From: Nitrosomonadales bacterium
GTDB taxonomy: Bacteria > Pseudomonadota > Gammaproteobacteria > Burkholderiales > Gallionellaceae
Reading direction: 5' to 3'
Assembly (NCBI GenBank): GCA_016234685.1
Contig: JACRAT010000043.1
Span: 124,001-188,000, forward strand
Length of the DNA stretch: 64,000 nt
Shown here: piece after piece, positions 7,821-16,087 of the stretch
How positions within the stretch are numbered: the first letter of the stretch is position 1
Layout: every line of letters begins with the position of its first letter
Position numbers and translations under genes: made by a program
Notes under the pieces: generated by a model
Told to the model about the DNA's origin: nothing
Database searches by the model: none
The model's input: only the letters and a program-made list of their open reading frames with translations

Positions 7821-10472
7821 ATGCTTGAGGGGAAGAGTCTGCCGACTCAGCCGAATCTCTCCAATCTGTACTGGCTGCTGGCGGCGCTTTACGGCATATC
7901 CGGCCTGACCAGCGTTGCCTACGAGGTGCTGTGGGTGAGGATGCTCTCGCTGCAATTCGGCGTCAGTGTGTTCGCTGTCGTGCTGACCGTCACTGCCTTC
8001 ATGGCTGGACTGGGGGCGGGCAGCCTGTTCGCCGCACGCAAACTGGCACACATCCAAAAACCACTGTTGTTGTTCGCCGCGCTGGAGGGGGGCATCGCGC
8101 TGTATGCCTTACTGTTGCCCACCTTGATGCACGCCTCTTCCGGCGGCATCGAGGCGGCGGCAGCGCAGCTTGAGTTGACGCAATGGTATGTCCTGCAAGG
8201 TGTCGTGGCGGTGCTGCTGCTGATGCTGCCCGCCTTTGCGATGGGCGCAGGCTTTCCGCTCGTGCTGGCTGCGCTGGGCAACGTCCCCTCGCGCTTGGGC
8301 CCGATCTATGGGCTGAATACGTTGGGAGCGGCGTGCGGGGCGCTGTTGCCGTTGGGTTTGCTGCCGTTGTTGGGATGGGGCGGTGCGGTCAGGCTCATCG
8401 CTGTTCTGGGCGTTCTGGTCGCGTTGGCCGCCGTGCTGCTGTCCGTGCGCTTTGCCGTCAGATCGGAGACAGCGCCAAGTGCGCCCGTCGTCCGCCCGTC
8501 CTGGGCGACCTTGCTGGTCTATGCGGGCATAGGCGCGTCCAGCTTGATCTTGGAGATAGGCTGGACGCGCTTGTTCGGTATGGTGATGCTGCGCACCGAG
8601 TATGTGTTGGCGATCATCTTGGCGGCATTCTTGTTGGGCATAGGCTTGGGCAGCTTGTTCGCACCCGCGCGGCACAAAGAAAAGTGGTTCCTCGCGCTGC
8701 CCGTTCTGGCCTGCGGCTTCGCACTGCTGAGTCTGTGGGCGTTGCCGTTCTTGTCGGCATGGATAGAGCGAGCGGAATTTGTCTCGTTATTCTTCGCCTT
8801 GAGTACGCAAGGCTTGGTGCTGGCCTTGCTCACCTTGCCGGTCACTTTGGTGTTGGGGGCGTGGCTGCCCTTGCTGCATGGACGCACGCAGGGCGGCGGT
8901 ATGTGGCTGTATGGTGCGAATTCGCTGGGTGCTGCGCTGGGGGCGATGTTGGCGGGCTTTGTGCTGATCCCCTTGTTGGGAAGTGCCGCCACGGTCGTGA
9001 TCGCGGCGCTGGTGTTGCTGGTGTTGGGGCTTTGTTGGGCTGCGTCACGGGCCGCTTGGCTCGCCGTGCCCGTTCTGGCTGTGGCGGCTTGGCCCTTGCT
9101 CAAATTTCCCGAGGTCAGCGCCTTGCTGCCCAAGGCGCAAGTCCGCAGCCAGAACCTCTATCTGTACGAGGATGCGGTCTCCATCACCCATGTCGTCGAG
9201 CAGCGCGATGGGCAGCGCCTGTTGCTGACCGATCTCCAGCGCATGGATGCCTCCACTGAGCCGACTGCCGTCTATGTGCAGGCCAATCAGGCGCGCCTGC
9301 CATTGTTGCTGCATCCGCATCCGCGCTCGGTGTTGTTCCTCGGATTGGGCACGGGTATCAGCGTCTCCGGTTCTTTGCCCTTCCCTGATTTGCAGCGCAG
9401 TGCGGTGGAGTTGTCGCAGGGGGCGATCATCGCCTCTGAGCACTGGTTCGCTTCAGCTAACCATGACGCGATGAAGCAGACTCATGTTGCGCGTGACGAT
9501 GCCCGGCATTATCTGAGTGCGACGACTGAGCATTACGATGTCATCATCGGCGACGTGTTCCATCCTGATCTGGTCGGGTTGAGTTCGCTGCTCTCGGTGC
9601 AGCAATTCCAACGCGCGCGTGAACGGCTCAGCGACGACGGCATCTTCGTGCAATGGCTGGCGGTGAACCAGTTCGACAAGGAATCGCTGCGCGTGGTGTT
9701 GCGCACTTTCCGGCAAGTCTTCCCCGAAGCGCAATTGTTCCTGGATGGGATGCATTTGGCGCTGGTCGGACCGCGTCAGCACTTTGCCGGTGCAGCCGGG
9801 GTGATGCGCAATCTGCAACGTATGTCGCCCGATCAGCAAGAGGCGGCCACAGCGGGCGAAGGCGGTTGGACTTGGCTGGGGCGCTATTGGGGCGCGATCC
9901 CCGAGAGTGCTGGGCCGGTGCAGGACGAATGGTCGCCGTTGCTGGAGTTTCGCTTGCCGCGCGCTCGTTACGCAGGTGAACTGGATGTCGCGGCGATGCT
10001 GAACGTGCTGCTGCGAGTCAGGCCACGTATGGACAAGGCGGCGGAGTCGCTAGGCGTGACTGAGGGCGATCACGAGTCGTTCGAGCGTGGCTATGCGGGA
10101 ACGGAGCTGATGGTGCGCAGTTGGCTGGCGGGCATGGAAGGCTCTCCGCAGCAGGCCACCCATCTGGTGCGCATGGCCTATCAGGCCAACCCGCGCGATC
10201 ATTGGACTACATTAGCATTGGCTGATACGATGCTGGCGTCGCTCTCGCAGGCTAGGCAGCATGGGCTGAGCGAGAAAGATGCCCTGCATCAGATCTTGCG
10301 CATCAACCCCCAGCATGTCGAGGCCTTACGCGCGCTTTGGCGTATCGAGCGCCAGACTGGCGATCCGGTAGCCAGCGCGACACGTGCCCGCTTGCTCGAA
10401 TTGAGTCCGTTTGACCGTGAGGCCCGCCAATCAGGAGATCAACCGCATGTCCGCCAGCCCCCAGCCCCGTAA
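7821..10472 (+). CDS. Fused membrane/spermidine-synthase-like protein
   Basis: The 883-residue protein starts at ATG 7821, 7 bases after AAGG; an in-frame GTG lies at 7815. About the first 430 residues are a polytopic region of the fused MFS/spermidine synthase type (ISGLTSVAYEVLWVRML, typical of that family). It is followed by a Rossmann domain with FLGLGTG and a conserved acidic stretch (IIGDVFHPDL). The C-terminal 200 residues look helical and repeat-like. Proteins of this family rarely make spermidine, and their substrates are mostly unknown. Its position between oxidase genes and ccoG suggests a role linked to the oxidase. It overlaps ccoG by 26 bases. Confidence 0.75.
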   Translation: MLEGKSLPTQPNLSNLYWLLAALYGISGLTSVAYEVLWVRMLSLQFGVSVFAVVLTVTAFMAGLGAGSLFAARKLAHIQKPLLLFAALEGGIALYALLLPTLMHASSGGIEAAAAQLELTQWYVLQGVVAVLLLMLPAFAMGAGFPLVLAALGNVPSRLGPIYGLNTLGAACGALLPLGLLPLLGWGGAVRLIAVLGVLVALAAVLLSVRFAVRSETAPSAPVVRPSWATLLVYAGIGASSLILEIGWTRLFGMVMLRTEYVLAIILAAFLLGIGLGSLFAPARHKEKWFLALPVLACGFALLSLWALPFLSAWIERAEFVSLFFALSTQGLVLALLTLPVTLVLGAWLPLLHGRTQGGGMWLYGANSLGAALGAMLAGFVLIPLLGSAATVVIAALVLLVLGLCWAASRAAWLAVPVLAVAAWPLLKFPEVSALLPKAQVRSQNLYLYEDAVSITHVVEQRDGQRLLLTDLQRMDASTEPTAVYVQANQARLPLLLHPHPRSVLFLGLGTGISVSGSLPFPDLQRSAVELSQGAIIASEHWFASANHDAMKQTHVARDDARHYLSATTEHYDVIIGDVFHPDLVGLSSLLSVQQFQRARERLSDDGIFVQWLAVNQFDKESLRVVLRTFRQVFPEAQLFLDGMHLALVGPRQHFAGAAGVMRNLQRMSPDQQEAATAGEGGWTWLGRYWGAIPESAGPVQDEWSPLLEFRLPRARYAGELDVAAMLNVLLRVRPRMDKAAESLGVTEGDHESFERGYAGTELMVRSWLAGMEGSPQQATHLVRMAYQANPRDHWTTLALADTMLASLSQARQHGLSEKDALHQILRINPQHVEALRALWRIERQTGDPVASATRARLLELSPFDREARQSGDQPHVRQPPAP

Positions 10473-11757
10473 AGTTATCCCCATCAAGCTGGTCGGCGCC
10501 AAGAAGCCTCCTGAGCCTAGCCACTTCCACTGGAAACGCCGCGCGGTACAGATCGCCACGCTGATTCTAGCAGTGCTGATCCCCGCTAGTGGTTTGTTTC
10601 GCATCGACCCGATGGCGGGCGCTTTTGTGGTGCTGGATCGGCAGATCTGGCTGGGCGATTTCTTTATGATCATGGGGTTGTGGGTGTCCATCGTCAGCTT
10701 GTTGGTGCTGGTCTACTCCACGGTCGGCACCGTGTTCTGCGGCTGGGTCTGCCCGCAGAACACGCTTTCGGAGTGGGCGAACCAGCTCACCCGCAAGATG
10801 CTGGGCAAGCGTGCCGACATGAGCCTTTCCTCGGGTTCGATGGTGGTGGCGGCAGATAAGAACAAGGTGCTGAACTGGCTGATACTGGGCGGAGCTTTTT
10901 TGGTTGCCTCCCTGTTGCTCGCGCTCATTCCGCTGTTCTATTTCTATCCGCCGGAGATGGTCTGGTCTTTCGTCACGTTTCAGGACGATCCGAATCTGGC
11001 GCGCTCCTTACACTGGATCTACGCTTTTGCGGTGGCGATCACGTTCTTGGACATCGCCATGCTGCGCCATTTCTGGTGCCGCTTCGCTTGTATCTACCGC
11101 ATGTGGCAGCACTCGTTCAAGACCAAGCAGACGCTGCATGTAGCCTACGACGCGACGCGCGCCGAAGACTGCGCCAAGTGCAACTACTGCGTGACGTCGT
11201 GCTTCCTCGACCTCGATCCGCGCAAGACCGATGTCTATTCGAGCTGCATCAACTGCGGCGAATGTATCGACGCCTGTGATCGGCTACATGCCAAGCAGGG
11301 CGAGGCCGGCTTGTTGAAGTTCGAGTTGGGCGCGCGCGAAGACAAGCTCAGCAAACTACGCGATGCGAGCTATTCTTTGTTCTCGCGTGTGGGCTGGACG
11401 ACGCCGTTCGCCATCATCGGCGCGGTCATGTTCACTTGGGGCTTGCTGACTTACGATCCCTATCATGTGACGGTCTATCGCGGCGATACGGCAGAGGGGC
11501 GCAACTTCCAAAGTTACCGGATCGCGGTATCCAACAAGATGTATCATTCCGCGCAGTTTGCTGTGAAGGTCAATGGCTTGCCGCAGGGCAGCTACCAACT
11601 CAGCGAGGAAGCCTTCGAACTCGGGCCGGTGGGGCGTGAATCGGTCACACTCAGTATCTTGCCGGGGATGCAGCATGGGCTGGCGTCTTTTGTGGTCGAA
11701 GTTGAGGCGGCGGACGGTTGGGTAGGGCGCTTCCCGATCCAGCATTTCACGAAATAG
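10447..11757 (+). CDS. ccoG: CcoG/RdxA cbb3 oxidase accessory ferredoxin
   Basis: CcoG is a membrane [4Fe-4S] protein that handles copper for cbb3 oxidase biogenesis. The product has 437 residues, with several membrane helices, the FCGWVCPQNT motif of the family, two cluster motifs (CAKCNYCVTSC and CINCGECIDAC) and a C-terminal beta-rich domain of about 110 residues. The ATG at 10447 is supported by CAGGAG 9 bases upstream. It confirms that the surrounding genes belong to a cbb3-type system. The following gene begins 8 bases after its stop. Confidence 0.93.
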   Translation: MSASPQPRKVIPIKLVGAKKPPEPSHFHWKRRAVQIATLILAVLIPASGLFRIDPMAGAFVVLDRQIWLGDFFMIMGLWVSIVSLLVLVYSTVGTVFCGWVCPQNTLSEWANQLTRKMLGKRADMSLSSGSMVVAADKNKVLNWLILGGAFLVASLLLALIPLFYFYPPEMVWSFVTFQDDPNLARSLHWIYAFAVAITFLDIAMLRHFWCRFACIYRMWQHSFKTKQTLHVAYDATRAEDCAKCNYCVTSCFLDLDPRKTDVYSSCINCGECIDACDRLHAKQGEAGLLKFELGAREDKLSKLRDASYSLFSRVGWTTPFAIIGAVMFTWGLLTYDPYHVTVYRGDTAEGRNFQSYRIAVSNKMYHSAQFAVKVNGLPQGSYQLSEEAFELGPVGRESVTLSILPGMQHGLASFVVEVEAADGWVGRFPIQHFTK

Positions 11758-11765
11758 GAGGGGCG

Positions 11766-12191
11766 ATGTCTGCAAACGATGAGAAGAAAAAGATCCCGCT
11801 GACCGCCGTCGAAGAGTCGAGTTGGGGGCAGGATACCGCCAGTCATTTTGGCTACGCGAACGACGAAGAGCGTCGTGCCAAACGCGGTCTGGAAGACTGG
11901 GAATTGGTGGAAAAGATCCCGGAGTCGCAGGCGGGGATCCCGTTCTGGTTTCTGTCGGTCATTCTGACCGTGCTCTTGGTGGCAGTCGGCCTAAGTTTCC
12001 CGTTCTGGGGCGATCGTCCCGGCTATGAGCGGGCGTGGGTGGATTGGGGGTTCGGTGCGGCGCTGGTTTATGTCACAGCGGCAAGCGCGCTGGTTTATTA
12101 CATGGTGAAGCTGTATGGCTCCAAAGATGGCGGACGGCTGGATTCGGATACGAACAAAGATGGCACAGATGAAGCTGAACAGAACAAGTGA
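11766..12191 (+). CDS. Two-helix membrane protein, paralogue of the 3619 product
   Basis: ATG at 11766 follows GGAGGGGCG. The 141-residue product has an acidic N-terminus, a helix (about 59-78) ending in FPFWGDRPG, a short loop, a second helix (about 93-113) and a polar acidic tail. The helix-1 signature and an aspartate-containing lead-in to helix 2 are shared with the 207-residue protein at 3619-4242, whose loop is longer. It lies between ccoG and the FixH/YtkA-like gene, as if occupying a cco assembly slot. Function unknown. Confidence 0.62.
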   Translation: MSANDEKKKIPLTAVEESSWGQDTASHFGYANDEERRAKRGLEDWELVEKIPESQAGIPFWFLSVILTVLLVAVGLSFPFWGDRPGYERAWVDWGFGAALVYVTAASALVYYMVKLYGSKDGGRLDSDTNKDGTDEAEQNK

Positions 12192-12585
12192 TTCGCTGGC
12201 ATTCGCGCGGCTCGGCAGTGTCGTGCTGTTGTCTGGCCTGCTGGCTTCGTGCGGTGGAGAGGATGCCGGCGCGACCATCCCGACGCAGCAATGGCAAGGC
12301 GTGGAGATACGCGTCGAATCTAGGCCGATGCCACCTCAGCCGGGGATGAACGAATTTCTGGTGATGGCGACAGGCGCGCGCGGGCGCCCAGCTTTCGACT
12401 TGATGGTGTCTTTGCGCACATCCGATCAGGATGTTTGGCGGCAGGCGATACAGGATGGACAGGTCGGTGTCTATCGCCGTGCCGTGGATGTGGAGCCGGG
12501 TGAGCGCTCGGTGTTGCAGGTGCAGATCAAGCGCAAGGGAGAGGAAAGTGTGCTGCGCTTCCCTCTCGGCGTGGTTGCGAAGTAG
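12169..12585 (+). CDS. FixH/YtkA-like lipoprotein
   Basis: The chosen ATG at 12169 gives a signal peptide ending in a lipobox (LLAS-C, residues 27-31); in-frame ATGs at 12115 and 12160 would add residues of no evident use. The mature part contains PMPPQPGMNEFLV, a pattern seen in FixH/YtkA-like periplasmic domains, and is predicted all-beta. FixH/CcoH-type proteins follow ccoG in many cbb3 clusters and help oxidase assembly, which fits this position. The family call is tentative. It overlaps the upstream gene by 23 bases and meets the opposite-strand gene two bases later. Confidence 0.6.
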   Translation: MKLNRTSDSLAFARLGSVVLLSGLLASCGGEDAGATIPTQQWQGVEIRVESRPMPPQPGMNEFLVMATGARGRPAFDLMVSLRTSDQDVWRQAIQDGQVGVYRRAVDVEPGERSVLQVQIKRKGEESVLRFPLGVVAK

Positions 12586-12587
12586 TC

Positions 12588-13103
12588 TTAAGCGCTAGCC
12601 TTCTTACCGAGCAGCAGCGTCAGCGCGATATTGAGCATATAGACGCCGAAGCCCGTCGCCATCACGATGCCGGAGCCAGCGACCACAGGGCCATAGTAGC
12701 CGTGTACCACGATTTGATCCGGCGAATTGCTTAGCAGCAGATTCCCTTCCCACACGCCAAAGATGATGAGCGTGGTATAGAAAAAGAACACGCCCATGCT
12801 GGTCCACCAGAACGAGTGGTTGATCAAGCGTTGCGAGTAGATCGGCTTGCCGCTGAAGATGGGTAGCAGATAGTACGAGATGCCCATCGCCAGAATCACC
12901 ACTCCGCCAACCAGATTCAAGTGAGCGTGAGCCAGCGGGTCGATCATGTGCCCGGGGCCGCCGAAAGGGCTGCCGATGGAATCCAGCCAGAGGCGCACCG
13001 CAGGGATTACCTGCAACATGCCGTGCATCGCGCCGACGAAAAATGACGCTGCGGACATCAGCACGAATTTCACCAGATAGGGGTGTTCGGTTGTTGGGCT
13101 CAT
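12588..13103 (-). CDS. Short haem-copper oxidase subunit I-like membrane protein
   Basis: The 171-residue protein has about four helices. It contains PLAHAHLNLVGG (residues 56-67) and PIFSGKPIYSQRL, which resemble the haem-ligand helix and the loop after it in CcoN/NorB-type subunits. It is far too short (about a third) to hold a full active site, and I find no paired HH for copper. Either it is a stand-alone member of the short Cox1-like family, perhaps binding one haem, or a relic. The intact frame and good initiation region argue against simple decay. It converges on the oxidase operon. Confidence 0.65.
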   Translation of the reverse strand: MSPTTEHPYLVKFVLMSAASFFVGAMHGMLQVIPAVRLWLDSIGSPFGGPGHMIDPLAHAHLNLVGGVVILAMGISYYLLPIFSGKPIYSQRLINHSFWWTSMGVFFFYTTLIIFGVWEGNLLLSNSPDQIVVHGYYGPVVAGSGIVMATGFGVYMLNIALTLLLGKKASA

Positions 13104-13124
13104 GAAGGTATTGTGCGTAAGGAT

Positions 13125-13157
13125 AAAAAAACACGGTCTATACGACCGCGTTTTTAC
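13125..13157 (-). terminator. Intrinsic terminator, probably bidirectional
   Basis: ACACGGTC and GACCGCGT (13131-13138, 13144-13151) form an eight-base stem with one G-U pair and a five-base loop. An A run lies on one side and a T run on the other. On the minus strand it follows the 35-residue peptide gene and precedes the Cox1-like gene. Confidence 0.65.
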
Positions 13158-13232
13158 AAAGACAGAACAAACGATTTGCTTTTGAAGCGCCGAGGTACGC
13201 CGTAAGCGCCCCCGGCCTAGCCGGTGAGTCGA

Positions 13233-13340
13233 TTACTTCTTGCTCACTTCTTCAAGGCGCTGAACTGCGGCGCTGGAGCAGGCGACGGAAACCACGATGC
13301 CCAAAACGAAAATCCCAACTGGTACCAACAATGTAAGCAT
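13233..13340 (-). CDS. 35-residue single-helix membrane peptide
   Basis: On the minus strand an ATG at 13340 follows GGAGAGGGTT and opens a 35-codon frame ending TAA. The product is one helix (residues 2-25, with a single cysteine) and a charged tail (VQRLEEVSKK). Its design matches the 33- and 41-residue peptides at 1060 and 4289. A terminator hairpin follows it. This supports it as a real, separately transcribed micro-gene; the function is not known. Confidence 0.5.
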   Translation of the reverse strand: MLTLLVPVGIFVLGIVVSVACSSAAVQRLEEVSKK

Positions 13341-13527
13341 AACCCTCTCCTTTGATACAGCTCGTTATAGAAAAAACGCGACACATCAGTGCTGCCAACC
13401 AATCTCGCGGGCGAAGTTTATCCTACTCGGCCGTGCGCGTGCAATAAGGTTTACGGGCCGCGTGGCCTAAGCGGTATCCGGGGGCGGGTGGTGGTAGAAT
13501 GCGCGCCTTACTTTTGCAGGCCTCACC

Positions 13528-15123
13528 ATGTTAGCTACCGCCAATATCACCATGCAATTCGGCGCCAAGCCGTTGTTCGAGAACGTCTCTGTCAAATTCG
13601 GTGACGGCAACCGTTACGGCTTGATCGGCGCGAACGGCTGCGGCAAATCCACCTTTATGAAGATCCTCGGACGGGATCTGGAGCAGACCTCGGGCGAAGT
13701 CATGCTGGATCGCGGCGAGCGCCTCGGCAAGTTGCGGCAAGATCAGTTCGCTTACGAAGACAATCGTGTGCTGGATGTGGTGATGATGGGCCACACCGAG
13801 ATGTGGGAGGCGATGAGCGAGCGCGATGCACTATATGCCAATCCTGACGCCACCGAAGAAGACTACATGCGCGCCGCTGATCTGGAAGCGGTGTTCGCCG
13901 AATACGACGGCTACACCGCCGAAGCGCGTGCCGGTGAGTTGTTGCTGGGCTTGGGTATCGCCATCGGTTTGCACACCGGCCCGATGCGCGAAGTCGCGCC
14001 CGGCTTCAAACTGCGCGTGTTGCTGGCGCAGGCCTTGTTCGCCAACCCGGACATCCTGCTGCTGGACGAGCCGACCAACAACCTCGACATCAACACCATC
14101 CGCTGGCTGGAGGACATCCTCAACGCGCGCAACTCGACGATGGTCATCATCTCGCATGACAGGCACTTTTTGAACAGCGTGTGCACCCACATGGCCGATC
14201 TGGACTACGGCAAGATCACCGTGTATCCGGGCAATTACGACGACTACATGCTGGCTTCGTCGCAGGCGCGTGAGCAGCAATCTGCCGACAACGCCAAGGC
14301 CAAGGAAAAGGTCGCTGAGCTGAAAGCGTTCGTGGCGCGCTTCTCCGCCAACGCTTCCAAGGCCAAGCAAGCGACTTCGCGTGCGCGCCAGATCGACAAG
14401 ATCAAGATCGAGGACATCAAACCTTCCAGCCGCCAATACCCGTTCATCCGCTTCGAATATGACGAGCGTGACAAGCTGCACCGCACCGCCGTGGAAGTGC
14501 AGCAGATGAGCAAGGGCTTCGACCGCGTGCTGTTTTCCAATGTGAACTTCCGCATCGACGCGGGCGAGCGCATCGCCATCATCGGTCCGAACGGCATCGG
14601 CAAGACCACGCTGCTGCGCTGTCTGGCGGGCGATCTTGCGCCGGATGCCGGCACCATCAAGTGGACGGACAAAGCCAAGATCGGCTATTACGCGCAAGAC
14701 CACGCGCACGACTTCGCCGAAGACAAGCTGATGATGGACTGGATGACCGATTGGCGCGGCCCGTCTGACGACGATCAAGTGGTGCGCGGCACGTTGGGAC
14801 GTTTGCTGTTCTCTGGCGACGATGCAAAAAAGAACGTCAAGGTGCTGTCCGGCGGCGAAAAGGGTCGCATGTTGTTCGGCAAGCTGATGCTGCAACGCAA
14901 TAACGTGCTGCTGATGGACGAACCGACCAACCACATGGACATGGAATCCATCGAGTCGCTGAACACCGCACTGGATCAGTTCAAGGGCACACTGGTGTTC
15001 GTCAGCCATGACCGCGAGTTCGTTTCGTCGCTGGCCACCCGCATCATTGAGATCTCTGATAAGGGCGTGACTGACTACAACGGCACTTACGAAGAGTATC
15101 TGCGCAGCCAGTTGGAGGTTTGA
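13528..15123 (+). CDS. ybiT: ABC-F ATPase, YbiT type
   Basis: Soluble ribosome-associated ABC-F protein with two ATPase domains and no membrane segment. It has 531 residues, the length of E. coli YbiT. Walker A motifs are GANGCGKST and GPNGIGKTT; Walker B motifs are [11 protein letters not shown] and [11 protein letters not shown]. The second signature is LSGGEKGR, while the first is altered (VAPGFKLR). A basic linker of about 80 residues separates the domains. The 13341-13527 gap upstream shows no other gene and presumably holds the promoter. Confidence 0.9.
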   Translation: MLATANITMQFGAKPLFENVSVKFGDGNRYGLIGANGCGKSTFMKILGRDLEQTSGEVMLDRGERLGKLRQDQFAYEDNRVLDVVMMGHTEMWEAMSERDALYANPDATEEDYMRAADLEAVFAEYDGYTAEARAGELLLGLGIAIGLHTGPMREVAPGFKLRVLLAQALFANPDILLLDEPTNNLDINTIRWLEDILNARNSTMVIISHDRHFLNSVCTHMADLDYGKITVYPGNYDDYMLASSQAREQQSADNAKAKEKVAELKAFVARFSANASKAKQATSRARQIDKIKIEDIKPSSRQYPFIRFEYDERDKLHRTAVEVQQMSKGFDRVLFSNVNFRIDAGERIAIIGPNGIGKTTLLRCLAGDLAPDAGTIKWTDKAKIGYYAQDHAHDFAEDKLMMDWMTDWRGPSDDDQVVRGTLGRLLFSGDDAKKNVKVLSGGEKGRMLFGKLMLQRNNVLLMDEPTNHMDMESIESLNTALDQFKGTLVFVSHDREFVSSLATRIIEISDKGVTDYNGTYEEYLRSQLEV

Positions 15124-15165
15124 TCGGAATACTCCCGCCGCATCGGGAGTGACGGGAGTTAGCGC

Positions 15166-15984
15166 GTGACATCATTTTCGGGAACCATCGCTGTGTTCGA
15201 TTCCGGCGTGGGTGGACTGTCGGTGCTACAGCACATCCGCGCCGAGCTGCCGACGGCGCGACTGATCTACGTGGCCGACTCCGCCCACGTTCCTTATGGC
15301 GACAAGTCTCCGGTCTATATCGAAGCGCGCTCCTTGCTGCTCAGTCGTTTTCTGATCGAACAAGGCGCGGAAGCCATCGTCATCGCCTGTAACACAGCTA
15401 CCGCCGCTGCCGCTGGCGGGCTGCGACGGCACTATTCGCTGCCCATCATAGGCATGGAGCCCGCCGTCAAACCCGCCGTGGCGGCGACGAAAACCGGCGT
15501 GGTCGGCGTGCTGGCCACCATAGGCACGCTGGAAAGTGCACGCTTCGCCGCTTTGCTGGAAAAGTATGCCGGCAACGTCAAGATCGTCACCCAAGGCTGC
15601 CCGCGCCTAGTCGAAATAGTCGAGCGGGGCGACCTGCTAGGCGCGGAAGCCCGCCAGTTGATCGAGCGCTACACCGCACCCTTACTGGCAAGCGGAGCCG
15701 ACACCCTGATCCTCGGCTGCACCCATTATCCCTTCCTTGCTCCGTTGATCCGCGAGGTGGTCGGCGCAGAGATCACCTTGGTCGACACCGGCCTCGCCGT
15801 CGCCCGTGAACTGAAGCGTCGCATCGACCTCGAACTACCGCAGCCGACTGACCTCGACGCGATGCCACCCTTGGGTGACGAGCGTTTCTATACCAGCAGC
15901 GAGCCGACACAGGCCGTGCGCATCATGTCCAAACTGTGGGCGACTGGCGTGACCGTCGAGCAGTTGCCTGTCGTCTATCGGTAA
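15166..15984 (+). CDS. murI: Glutamate racemase
   Basis: Makes D-glutamate for peptidoglycan. The 272-residue protein shows FDSGVGGLSVL near the N-terminus, the first catalytic cysteine in IACNTATA and the second in LGCTHYP. The GTG at 15166 is preceded by GGGAG. Between it and the ABC-F gene a hairpin (ACTCCCG/CGGGAGT, 15131-15150) has no T run, so read-through is possible. The gene converges on the restriction island; the 15985-16087 gap contains nothing I can assign. Confidence 0.93.
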   Translation: MTSFSGTIAVFDSGVGGLSVLQHIRAELPTARLIYVADSAHVPYGDKSPVYIEARSLLLSRFLIEQGAEAIVIACNTATAAAAGGLRRHYSLPIIGMEPAVKPAVAATKTGVVGVLATIGTLESARFAALLEKYAGNVKIVTQGCPRLVEIVERGDLLGAEARQLIERYTAPLLASGADTLILGCTHYPFLAPLIREVVGAEITLVDTGLAVARELKRRIDLELPQPTDLDAMPPLGDERFYTSSEPTQAVRIMSKLWATGVTVEQLPVVYR

Positions 15985-16087
15985 TTCGCTTTGTTTCAAG
16001 TGCGCAAGTTGCGGTAGGGCTAGTCTTTGTGGGTAAGCAGCATTTAGACCTTACCTTCGGATTGGCTAATAGATGGTAGTCAGACCA

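Noticed and set aside
13831-15009. 392-codon open frame antisense to ybiT
   Set aside because: It mirrors the ABC-F gene and has no recognisable protein features or ribosome-binding site.
15131-15150. Terminator between ybiT and murI
   Set aside because: The stem ACTCCCG/CGGGAGT is short and has no T run, and another GGGAGT follows; left as a note only.
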